From Saposhnikovia divaricata (Eukaryota > Streptophyta > Magnoliopsida > Apiales > Apiaceae), in the NCBI GenBank assembly GCA_036435485.1, contig CM071598.1, positions 122,266,148 through 122,330,147 of the forward strand: a stretch of DNA of 64,000 nt. The letters run 5' to 3'. Positions 54,284-64,000 of this stretch are shown here, piece after piece. The notes beneath the pieces were generated by a model. That model did not search any database, had not been told where the DNA came from, and was given only the letters and a program-made list of their open reading frames with translations. The position numbers were made by a program, and so were the translations under genes. Position 1 is the first letter of the stretch. The number at the start of each line of letters is the position of its first letter.

Positions 54284-55198
54284 TACCTTTCGTACCTGCT
54301 GTCTTGATAGTAGGTTTGGAGGTTGCTGTCTTACGTACTCTTTTGACAGTATCTTTTCCTTCGTTAGGTATGCTGTCAGTGTACTCATCTTCCTCAAGGA
54401 GCTCTTGCTTGATGAGCAATGAATTCTCATCAAGATCAGCTTGAATAGTTTTGAAAATGGGGTTACAAATGTTCTTAAGGATATGAGGTTTAACAGCAAC
54501 ACTAACTGAACAATCATCAGTCACAGTTGCCTTTCCAGGTCTTCTACCATAATCGAAACCTACTCTAACTTTTTGATTCTCAAGTTGATTCTCATAATAT
54601 TCCTGAACTAGTTTAGAAGATTTTTTAAAAGCCTTAAGCTTAAATTCATTCTCAGCCATTTCTTTTCTTAAAAATTCTTCTATTTCCTTAGCACAGACAA
54701 TATCATTTTTAATCTCGCATTCTCTTGAGCAAGTGAATCTAATGGACTGGTCTTAAGCAAAAGCATTTCATTCTCAGATTATCTATACTTTCAATCTCTT
54801 CAAATGAATAGAAGTCTTCATCTTCGACATCTTTGAGCTGTAGAACCACTTTTTCCTCATCATCCAACACCTCTTCAATCTTCAAAGATGGTACTTGTGT
54901 TGGTTGTGAACTTTGTGAAGATTCACTTGGTAGAGTGACATGTGGTTCATGAGCTACAAGGGCACCAGACATGTTTGCCATCTTTCCTTTGGCTCCAGTT
55001 TGAATAGCTCTCTTTTGAAATAATTCAAGTTCATATGACTTGATCACACCATAAAGAGTTTCAAGAGAAACGTCATTCAAATTTCTTCCTTCTCTTATGG
55101 CAGTTATCTTATGCTCAAGATGCTCAGGAAGAGTGATCAAGAACATGACATTCACTTCTTTCTTATCATAGAACTTGCCATGAATTTGTAACTCAGCT
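54284..55198 (-). pseudogene. gag: copia-1 gag, N-terminal part (truncated)
   Basis: The capsid protein of copia-1. The 5' end is cut by copia-2 at 55199. The open frame from 55155 (MNVMFLITLPEHLEHKITAI) matches the UBN2-type gag of plant copia elements, followed by an acidic region. A frameshift near 54780 moves the sequence into the frame that is open from 54659 (ENEFKLKAFKKSSKLVQEYY), ending at the insertion at 54279. The zinc-knuckle end of gag lies beyond the inserted element at 50086-49862. Confidence 0.8.
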
Positions 55199-56376
55199 TG
55201 TTAGGTCCGGAATAACGTAGAAGGGGGGTTGAATACGTTATTTAAAAAATATTTCAATTTTTGATGTGGATATGAGATCAAAAATACTGAATCGAAATAA
55301 CACAACTATTTGGGAAATATCTTCGAATAGATAAAACCCGGAGGTTTGGTACACAATCTAATCCTATGGATCAGCTACAAAATCAAACACTCCGAGGATA
55401 GTTTAGGCACGAGGACCTTCTACCCGACACTTCCTGAAAGCGGGTTAAGCCGGCTTCCCTACTAGATGGACTGTCTAGCAGCTTACACAGAGAAGATATA
55501 AGAGAGAGAAGAGAAAGTTGTGTGTTGAGGTGTGTTTTGAAATGAAATACAACATGCCTATTTATAGGTTTTAGAAAGTCACTATGTTGTACTATTCCAA
55601 CAACCCCTGTGAGCCCCACCAGCCACTTTTTGAATAGTAGCCGTCATTTGCACAGTAGCCGCCATTTGCACAGTAATCACTATTTGCATAGTAACCACTA
55701 TTTACACAGTAACCATTCTTTGCACAGTAACCACTATTTGCATAGTACCTGAGTAGTAATTGCGCATAGTAACCGTGCATAGTAACTTTGCATAGTATTA
55801 ATATTTTTGGTTGTTTCTTTTGGGCTTCTCTCTTCTTTTTCAAATATTCTGCTGAATTAATTCATCTCAGAAAATAGTTCAAGTACCAGATTAATTTAAT
55901 TATTTATTATAAATAATTAATTAATCTCTTACTTAGTTAATTTTCAGAGTAAATTAATTTTTGACAATACCTTGAGATATTATGTTTGTCCTTGATCGTC
56001 AATAGGATTTGGCAATTCTTTCTATGAATTAATGTGTTGATCCTTCTCGTATGTGCTGACACTTAGTGCACTGGTCTGGTTCACAAGTGACTAGCACTGA
56101 TCTTGATCTTCACACCTTCGTTACATTCCAATTGATTAGCCTGCAGCAGTATCTTCAAATAATATAAATACATGTAATCTTTTTGGCCCTTCAACTGAAT
56201 CATCTGTACATCCTATTCTGTCACTGAGGCTTGATCATGTTAATGAACTTTTTTCAGCGACTTGATCCTTGTTGATGCCTGTTCTTCAAATTTCACGATC
56301 CCTGTATAGAGTTAATATTATTTATCTTTTATCTTAGTTGAGTTATATATGTCCTCTATTACATATTACATTACAT
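55199..56376 (-). repeat. copia-2 3' LTR (inner edge approximate)
   Basis: On the plus strand it begins TGTTAGGTCCGGAATAACG and shares 'gtagaaggggggttgaat' with the copia-1 LTR. The inner edge is placed before 'tctccccctatttgattg', whose complement is the polypurine tract. Confidence 0.65.
55637..55744. repeat. 18-bp tandem repeat in the copia-2 LTR, six units
   Basis: Units of the type GTAGCCGCCATTTGCACA at 55637, 55655, 55673, 55691, 55709 and 55727, with two to five differences each. Shorter 'gcatagtaac' pieces continue to about 55795. Because the period is a multiple of three, the minus strand stays open with a Tyr/Gly/Asn-rich reading; this is a repeat artefact. Confidence 0.9.
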
Positions 56377-56589
56377 TATTCTTTATAATCTCCCCCTATT
56401 TGATTGTTAGGGTTTGACAAGCAAATTCCTAGAGGATAACTCAACTGATACAACAAAAAATAAAGTTCAAAGATAAATAATATTAAAGTGCATTCTGGAT
56501 TATATGTATACATTTTCCAGATTTCTAAAATTAACCAAGTGCCAGACAATTGTTCCTTTAGACTGAACAAATCTTCAAGTTTGCCTTTG

Positions 56590-58756
56590 TTTTCTTTCCA
56601 CATAGCAATAATACTCCCATTAGCTTTTCCTTTCCCAAAATAAAGTTAATTCCGTGTCAACAACTTTTTCCTTGCCCTTACGCCTAGTAGATTTTTCTTG
56701 GTCATCCACCTTCTCCCCTTCAGTTGGGTTATCCTCCAGAGTAGTAGGATATAGAGTTGGTAAATTAGACGAAGATGGCTTTACCAAGGAGTTGATTGCA
56801 TCATTTAACTAGGTTGCCATGGTATTCAATTGAACCTGGAATATATCATGTTGAATAAGTTGCAAATTTTTTATTTCTGCAATGGACTTACAGATATTTG
56901 GCAACTCTTTCTCCATTGATTGGACCCGTGTAAGGAGTCTGTTGTATTCCTTTCTGGTTACAGGTGCATATGGTTGAGTAGGTTGCTCACTCGTACGTTC
57001 TGCAAGTGTTTCACTCACCACTCTATATTCACTCGGTTTAGTGGTTTGGGTTACACTTACATGTTCTGTTCGTGTTTCCCTCAACTCTCCTCCAGAGCTT
57101 CCACCGATATGTGTACCTGCAAATGAAATCATCCTAGCCCCTTTTTCAGAGGTCACGGATGGTCCAATGAAAGTTCGTGAGATTTCATCCTCGCGTGAAG
57201 TGAGTTGCCAACCACTAGTAAAGAGTGGTAAATCTCGAAAGAGATCCAGAGATTTTCCCTCTGGGAGGTTAAACTTGAATCGATTAAATGGCACAAAACC
57301 CAAGTTTCCCTCGACTGTCTGTGAAGACACTTGGTTCAAAAAAGAACCACCTACCGCTGGATCTTTCCGTAAAATAGAAGTTTCAACAGCGGTTACTGAG
57401 GTAGGTAATTCCACCTCGGATGCTTGTGAAGGCATTTGATCTTTAGAAAGATCATCAACCACTCTTATGTTCCGTGAAATGGAACTCAAGATAGTTGCTC
57501 CCGTCAATTCAACCTTATTTACATTTTCACTCATTTGACAAGGAAGAATTTGATTCAATAACAGTTGCAGTTACCTCATGTTCATTTGGTTTACTTCTTT
57601 TAGAATGAGGTAGAGCTTCTGATGTAACTAACTCCTTATGTGGTGCTGCTGAGGCACTATCTCCCTCAAAAGTGTTGATGGCTGGTCATTTAAGTGACAA
57701 TTGAGGTGTAGGAGTTTGTTGTGTTTGTGTTTGCATTTGTAGAATGGGCTCTTCGACCTATGTTAGAGTCGGTGGGATTTCCTGCTCTTGGTCGGGTAAG
57801 ATAGCTACTAATGGTTGTAGAAACTGTATTTCCTGTGACACAATAGGGAATACAGAGGTTGGAATAGCAGAGATTGAAATATTATCTTGTCGTATACCTG
57901 CTCTCACTGGTCTTGGTAACAACGGAAGTGGGACAGTCTTTAGATATTCAGTTAGGACTGTAAGCACATCCGTATAGTTATTTTTGCTTTTTTAATTAAT
58001 TACATTCGTCTTCATGTAAGAACATTCCACCTTTTGACCATTTTCCAAGCGTACCCTGTCTTCATCATTTAAAAAATCATTTAATATTAGCTGTAGAAAC
58101 CTTGGATATAGACATTTGACATTTTGAGTCCGAACATCTCTTCTTCCCAAGTGTTTCATCTTTAAAATGATTTGACCAAACACTATTTTTCCAAAATTAA
58201 TCCTCAAATTATTGGCGACCGCATACCCTATTTTTTGAATAAATTCAGGTATTCGATCTTGATTTGTTCTATCTGAGGAAAAAACATGGTTAAGAGTGTG
58301 AAAGAATAAATTCCAGTACTGGGTTAGAAATGTTCTAAAAAGATTACCAGTGTTGAAATTGTCATCTTGGTACCTTATAAAATGAAAGAACATTTCAATC
58401 TGTTCAGGTGTAGGATGAGAAACAAGATTTTCCATAGGAAAATGAAGAATTCGATTAACATCTCGTTCAGTGACCCTAATCGACCTACCAAACAGTCGAT
58501 ATGTGATTGCACACCCGTTCTGTCCGGAAGTGTTAACCGCACTGCAATATAGTTCACGCAATGCATCATGGTTAAGTTGCACTGGTGTAACTAAAGCATA
58601 TCGAATTAATGAATGTTCATTGATAAATTGTGTCCAAGCCCGAAATTGCTCATCAAGAATGGTTTCGATTTGCTGAATGGAAATAGGATTAACTTTAGCA
58701 ATTAAAAAGCTTCCCTGCAATGCCATTTTCAAAACTTTGAGGCAATTCAAAAACAA
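56590..58756 (-). pseudogene. copia-2 envelope-like ORF
   Basis: The first part (58756-57992) starts MFLNCLKVLKMALQGSF, or at the internal methionine 10 codons later. It carries the conserved region seen in copia-1 (ITYRLFGRSIRVTERDVNRI; CLYPRFLQLILNDFLND). After a TAA at 57992 the same kind of sequence continues to 57690. The part 57558-56809 is Ser/Thr/Glu-rich with a coiled-coil end (EYNRLLTRVQSMEKELPNI), and a basic tail reaches about 56590. Three stops or shifts break it. No signal peptide or membrane anchor is clear. Function unknown. Confidence 0.7.
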
Positions 58757-59329
58757 GGGTTAGTTTTTATAAAGGATGATGCGTATAACACGAATTTGAA
58801 ATCCGCCCTAAAAACCACCAGCTAGATTGTGAGATCTTTCCAGTCAAAGCTCGAAATATTCAGCAATTGTGTGTATATGCTCTGTATATCTGAAAAATGA
58901 TGATGTTAAACACAAATAAAAACTCATCATTTATAAAGTTTCAAGGACTAGTGGGTTAGGTGAGAGCGTGACAGATTAGGTTAGAAAAGAAATTAAATGC
59001 ATTTATCACCACAATAACCAATGAATAATTCAAGAATTATTCCACAATAATCAGACAAACTCATAATTAAATAGACATAAATTAAACAAAGTATCATTAA
59101 TTGATATATGTCAATAAAATATTTATTTAATTATGCTACAATTGACACAATTATTTACTAACTAATTACCATAAAATATAGCATTTATAAGCATGGTAAG
59201 TAATATAGAGATAATTGTAATATGAGGACTGGATGCAAATAAATTCACAAATCCTAAACATATGGACATTTAAAATACATGTGAACTTATAACAAATTGT
59301 AGTTATTGATTATCCAAAATCAATTAGAC
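58757..59329. other. copia-2 spacer between pol and envelope-like ORF
   Basis: AT-rich, non-coding. No counterpart of the small copia-1 ORF (45679-45861) is found here. Confidence 0.6.
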
Positions 59330-60727
59330 AGATTTAACATCTCAAGTTCACAAACCAACCTGGAGAAAGTGGATTCATCCAGTGGTTTAGTAAAGATGTC
59401 TGTAATTTATTGATTTGTGGGAACAAAATATAATACCACAGTTCCATTCATGACATGCTCTCGTAAGAAAATATACCTGATATCAATGTGCTTAGTCCTG
59501 GTATGTTGAACTGGATTGTTGGCAATGGCAATGGCACTCGTATTGTCACATAAAATTGGAATTTTGTCCAACATGAGTCTGTAGTCCTGAAGTTGATTCT
59601 TCATCCATAGGATTTGAGCACAACAACTACCTGCCGCAATGTATTCTGCTTCGGCTATCGAGGTAGATACTGAGTGTTGCTGTACCAAGATACCAACCTT
59701 CTTCCTAGAAACTGACAGCTTCCAGAAGTACTTTTCTGATCAATCTTACAACCTGCGAAGTCAGAATCTGTATAGCCAACTAGGTCAAAACCTGTTCCTT
59801 TAGGGTACCAAATCCCAAGATTAGGGGTTCCCTTAAGGTATCTGAAAATACGTTTAACAGCTATAAGATGTGACTCTTTAGGGTCAGCCTAGAATCTAGC
59901 ACATAAAAAAGTTACGAACATAATATCTGGTCTACTAGCAGTTAAGTACAAGAGAGAGCCAATCATACCTCGATACTTCGTGATGTCAACTGACTTACCA
60001 GATTTGTCTTGATCAAGCTTAACAGCAGTTGGCATCGGGGTCTTGGCAGTAGCTGCTTCTTCCATCCCATACTTCTTCGGAAGATCCTTTATGTATTTTG
60101 ACTGGCGGATGAAAATACCATCAGGCTTCTAAACAACTTGAAGTCCAAGGAAGAAGGAAAACTCACCCATCATGCTCATCTCGTACTTACTTCGCATTAG
60201 CTTAGCAAGTCTCTTGCATAGCAAATCATTAATATAACCAAATATTATATCATCCACATATACTTGCACCAGAATTATATCATTTTTATGCTTTTTATGA
60301 AAGAGAGTTTTGTCGATGATACCTCTCGTAAAACCATTTTCAAGTAAGAACTTGGAGAGAGTGTCATACCATGTTCGAGGGGCTTGCTTGAGACCATAGA
60401 GAGCTTTGAAGAGGAAGTACACAAAACCTTCAAATTCCTTGTCTTCGAACCCAGGGGGTTGTTCAACATAGACTTCTTCTTCTAGATCTCCGTTCAAAAA
60501 TCCACTCTTCACATCCATCTGAAAAAACTTGAAGTTAGAGTGTGCAGCAAATGCTAAGAACATCCTGATTGCTTCAAGCCTTGCAACTAGAGCATAGGTT
60601 TCATCATAATCAATTCCCTCTTCTTGAGAGTAACACTTTGCTACCAATCGAGCCTTGTTCCTCGTAACAATACCATTTTCAACCAGTTTATTCCCAAACA
60701 CCCATCTAGTACCAATTACAGATTTAT
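59330..60727 (-). pseudogene. pol: copia-2 reverse transcriptase and RNase H, decayed
   Basis: The RT begins in the window at the LTR insertion (60728) and shows FQMDVKSGFLNGDLEEEVYV, ALYGLKQAPRTWYD and the catalytic YVDD (VQVYVDDIIFG, about 60257). RNase H reads SVSTSIAEAEYIAAGSCCAQ. Stops interrupt it near 60129, 59890 and 59407, and a frameshift lies near 59690. The integrase part is missing because the element is split at 60728. Confidence 0.88.
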
Positions 60728-63700
60728 TGTAACACCCCCAGATCCGGGGTCCGGGATCTGGTCATTACGGTCTCCATTTCTGTCCACAATACTTGAACTT
60801 ACTTCAACATAAGATAAATTACACCCTTATGACCCAACACAACAATATAAAACACACCCGTTATAGTCCCAGAGATGAAATCAGAGTAACCATCAAATTT
60901 TATTAATCACATTTTGAGTTCTTACAACCCAAAAGAATTTCAATATAAATGCATACTCTTTGCCATCCATTTTCATAAGTCATACTAGCCCATATACTTG
61001 GTACTGAAAGAATGAATTTATCCTACCAATAGCTTCCTCTTCAGCTCTGGTAGTCTCATCATCCTCGTCAACGTCGAGTGCGCCTTGTGTGAGTCATCTG
61101 GTCTAGCTGTTGTTGTGATATAATAATAAAGCAAGGGTGAACAATAGCCCACCAACAATAATGTATAACTGAACGATAATATATAACAGTTCAAAAGCAT
61201 CTTTCAAACCATATGCCATGCATTTACGGAAATGATGCCAGTATAGCATAAACGATGAAGTTACAAGGTAACTCAAAATGTATATATATAGGTGGAAATA
61301 TCTGCTATGTCAAAGATAAGCAAGATATTATCATTTATCATAAAAGAGGAACTTGCAGGAAAATATTACAATTCCAATTATGAATACTTTTCCAATACTG
61401 CCAACAATGATAATGTTGCAGAAAATAAATGAATTTGAATGATGAACTAATGCTGGAGTATTCACCGCGCACGCTGTTCCAATCCTTACGATGATCAGTC
61501 GCAGATTGTACAGCTCAATTTAGATTTACTACCGGTAGAAGGAAGAGCTAACGGATTTACTTGTCTACCGCCCTGTTAGATCTCCCCGGCCAACGGTTGG
61601 GCCAATGGGATGGACCGGCGCTACTCGGCCTCTTACACGACTCCAAGTTCGAAAAGAAGTTCATGACTCTGAACGTAAAGTTCGTCCCCCTTTCCCCAAG
61701 TATGATACTTGTTGATAAGACTCCACAAAGTAGTCGTATCTAGTTGGAAAGGAAAATTTAATATCATATCTCCCAAGTTGCTGCTTGTTAGAGGATACCA
61801 TCTTGTTCCAATAATCTTACCCCTCGAATGAAGAGAAGGTTACTCAAAGATTCAATTGATAAACAGCAACGAAGTTACGAGTGAAAAGAATAGTTTTAAA
61901 AGATTTATGACCGGGAAGTCAATCAAGATAAATAACCTTTCTCAAGTAAGGTTCCCCTATAATATGGAAGTTTGAGCGAGCATTTAAATCCTTTTAAGAT
62001 AGATTTAAATGGAAAATAAGGAGTTGGGGACCTTTCCTTGATAAAATAGTCATAAAAAGACTCCGAAATATTTTACATAATATCCGAAGGTGAAAGTTAA
62101 TCTTCGAATAAATCATTTTAAAAAGAATTTAAAAGAATTAAATAAATATTCCAAGAATATTTATTAAATCAATAATAATTACGGAATATTATTAAATCAT
62201 AATATTGCTCGTAAGTAATCCTCGAATGAATATATAGAATTATTTACTAAATAAATCCCTCTTTAAATGAATATTCAAAATAATATTCATTAAATAGTTA
62301 AACTCCAATAAGTATTTAAAATAATATTCAATAACTAAGTCAAACCTTAAATGAATATTTGAAAATAATATTCATTTAGTAAATAATCTTCTAAATGAAT
62401 ATCCAAATAATATTCATTTAGTAATCAAAACTTTAAAGGAATATTCGAAATAATATTCCTTAAGTAAATAGAACTTCCAATGAATATTTTAAAATAATAT
62501 TCGTCAAGTACATAAAACCTTAAATGAATATTCGAAAGTAATATTCATTTAATAAATAAAATTCCAATGAATATCAAAGTAATTATTCATTAAATAATCA
62601 AACTCTAAGTGAATATTCAAAAATAATATTCACCTAATATTTCTCGACTGAGATAATACTCAAATAACATTCTTCGAAAGATTTCCAAGTAATTGATACT
62701 TTATGGAAATATAAATAAGGTTTAATAATAACATTCCTCAAAATAAATAATAATCTGCCGTTGGAATCCCTCTGGGTTTCCACGACTATTTATATATCTC
62801 AAAATACCGACTCCCGGTCTATATTTAAGAATGAATATCATATGCCCTTCGCTAAGGGTCTTACCAAAACAATCTGGCTTATAACTGATAATTCGTATCT
62901 AGTCTATAAGCCAATATCAATTCAGGGAACAAGTAGCATAATATAATTTGACAATAGGCATGCATGCGATGGCATATGCATCAGAAACAACAGATATACA
63001 TATTATCACAACAACAGTTCCAAGGTATTGGAAACTTGCCTGGTAATCGGGTGTGGGTGGAGATAGCGTGTCCTGGGTCTGCTCGATGATCTATAAACAA
63101 TCAGAACATTTGAGATTAACCACTTAACACCTTTTAAAAGTCTACGTATAAACTTCACTTAAGTCGAAACACGTTTTCAAGTTATCTCGTTATGCACCCT
63201 TTTGTGTAACTCTTTTTGTCACCGATACGGTCCGACATATGTTAGTTATTAAGACATGTCATCAAACTTACACTTGGTATATACTAAAATCGTATAAGTT
63301 CTAAGGTTGGTCGTTTACGAACCAAGATTATACCTCGAGTTTTATCGCCCGTTTTCTAAGTGAATTTCCAAAGTTATAACCAAGTGTACTTTTTGGGGTT
63401 CGTTCGCGCTTAACTTTGATTCAAACATTTTATAAAATCGGAAAACGATCCGTTTGACATGTGGTTTTCTCTCACACCTTCTTTATGACCCCTAGTATTT
63501 ATTTACCAAGATTCGCCACTGAGTAACATGTTTTATGAGGGTTCAATTGAAGTTACAAACTTTTACTTACGGTTTCAAACCAATTTTAGTAATTTGACCA
63601 TAACTCCTAAACCGTAAGTCGGAATGTTTCGATTCTTGCGCCAAAACGATCTATGGCTCGAGATCTACAAGGACCAGTCATAATATTACCAAGTTCAGGA

Positions 63701-64000
63701 AATTATATTAACTGCCATGCTCGGTTTCTAAGTGTTAACAAAAATTCGGCATTATGACGGCTATAAATCGAACGTTCTAAAAATCATAACAACACAATCA
63801 AGCCACACCGGGCATTAATACAATTTATAAACATGATTCTCATCTCAACAAGCCCTAGAACCACTGATCTTAACCTCAAAATCATCATGCTTCTTAAATC
63901 ACGTAACTAACTACATAATCAAGCTTATAATCACCACTATAATCATACAAACCTAAACCCATCAAAAACATATATAAATCTCAAATCAAATGCTAGGGTT
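60728..64000 (-). mobile_element. Long LTR of the TGTAAGAACCC family, runs off the window
   Basis: The plus strand begins TGTAACACCCCCAGATCC, directly joined to copia-2 RT, so this edge is the 3' end of a solo LTR or of a 3' LTR read on the minus strand. At the window end the minus strand reads AACCCTAGCATTTG, close to the family 5' end (TGTAAGAACCC...), so the LTR is about 3.28 kb and almost complete. It aligns by eye with the solo LTR at 23083-28222 (for example 61560-61650 against 27300-27390). No genes are inside. Confidence 0.85.
62150..62640. repeat. AATATTCATT-type repeats in the LTR
   Basis: About ten units resembling 'aatgaatattc(g/a)aaa' then 'taatattcatt', each an imperfect palindrome about 30-45 bp apart. 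The same array, inverted, is at 26540-26830. Confidence 0.8.

Larger units (their letters stand above)
22946..55198 (-). mobile_element. Ty1/copia element copia-1, nested host, 5' end lost
   Basis: On the minus strand the order is gag (55198-54284, 50086-49862), protease, integrase, reverse transcriptase and RNase H (to 46271), spacer, large envelope-like ORF (44892-42264, continuing 31616 to about 29306) and 3' LTR (about 29130-28228 and 23082-22946). This order, with an additional long ORF after pol, is that of the Sirevirus-like copia lineage (assignment is inference). Three LTR elements interrupt it (23083-28222, 31622-42258, 50092-54278). Its 5' LTR and gag start are cut off by copia-2 at 55199. 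Multiple stops and frameshifts make it inactive. Confidence 0.85.
55199..60727 (-). mobile_element. Ty1/copia element copia-2, 5' part outside the window
   Basis: On the minus strand: RT and RNase H (60727-59330), envelope-like ORF (58756-56590), polypurine tract (about 56390) and 3' LTR (about 56376-55199). It has the same organisation as copia-1 but with a different LTR (TGTTAGGTCCGGAATAACG) and clearly diverged proteins. It interrupts copia-1 gag at 55199 and is itself interrupted at 60728 by a long LTR. Its target duplication cannot be checked because the other end is beyond 64000. Confidence 0.85.

Noticed and set aside
55592..55843. Tyr/Gly/Asn-rich minus-strand frame
   Set aside because: An 18-bp LTR repeat that happens to be in frame; no sign of a real protein.
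1..64000. tRNA, rRNA or snRNA genes
   Set aside because: No cloverleaf-like segment with A and B boxes and no rRNA-like stretch was recognised by eye; the only tRNA-related signals are primer-binding sites and the SINE.

Overview
This is plant nuclear DNA, most likely from a eudicot with a repeat-rich genome. The evidence is plant-specific transposon families (En/Spm CACTA, hAT MITE, Helitron-like ends, Tat-type Ty3 with two RNase H domains, Ty1/copia with an envelope-like 3' ORF), a plant G-lectin receptor-kinase fragment, canonical GT-AG introns and very AT-rich spacers. The species cannot be fixed from sequence alone. I found no intact host gene, no tRNA or rRNA gene and no CRISPR array. 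Nearly everything is mobile-element DNA plus a few broken host-gene fragments.

Region 1-12690 is an older mosaic. It holds a truncated G-type lectin S-receptor kinase (1760-3180) that abuts the 3' end of a CACTA element (3181-3904), then AT-rich Helitron-like pieces (3906-8739), a nested inverted-repeat element carrying identical TTC-loop hairpins (7274-7794), and a TIR MITE (9412-9793). These are followed by the 3' end of an old LTR (to 11211), a MITE end (to 11524), an organelle-like insert (about 11720-12290) and a ribosomal protein S29 exon pseudogene (12413-12525).

Region 12691-21135 is one complete 8445-bp CACTA transposon with matching termini and a 3-bp CTA target duplication. On the minus strand it carries a TNP2-type transposase gene, broken by one frameshift and two stops, and a second multi-exon gene with a plant-transposase (PF03004-like) domain. 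The flank 21136-22945 holds a possible host exon and a SINE.

Region 22946-64000 is a retrotransposon nest. The host is a minus-strand Ty1/copia element (copia-1, 22946-55198, 5' end missing). Four later insertions split it. (1) A 5.1-kb LTR flanked by TGTTC duplications sits in its 3' LTR (23083-28222) and itself contains a 743-bp hAT MITE with an 8-bp duplication. (2) A young, almost intact Tat-type Ty3 element (31622-42258, duplication CATAC, LTRs differing at 4 of 520 positions) cuts the envelope-like ORF in two. (3) An internally deleted LTR element (50092-54278, duplication GACAG) cuts gag. (4) A second copia element (copia-2, from 55199) removes the 5' end and is itself cut at 60728 by another member of the long-LTR family, which runs to the window end.

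The most interesting items are: an antisense gene inside the Tat element with its own TATA box and two clean introns (38304-40216); the 79-bp palindromic minisatellite in that element's 3' region; a small codon-biased ORF with a TATA box between pol and the envelope-like ORF of copia-1 (45679-45861); the large envelope-like ORFs themselves; and the TTC-hairpin inverted-repeat element at 7.3-7.8 kb.
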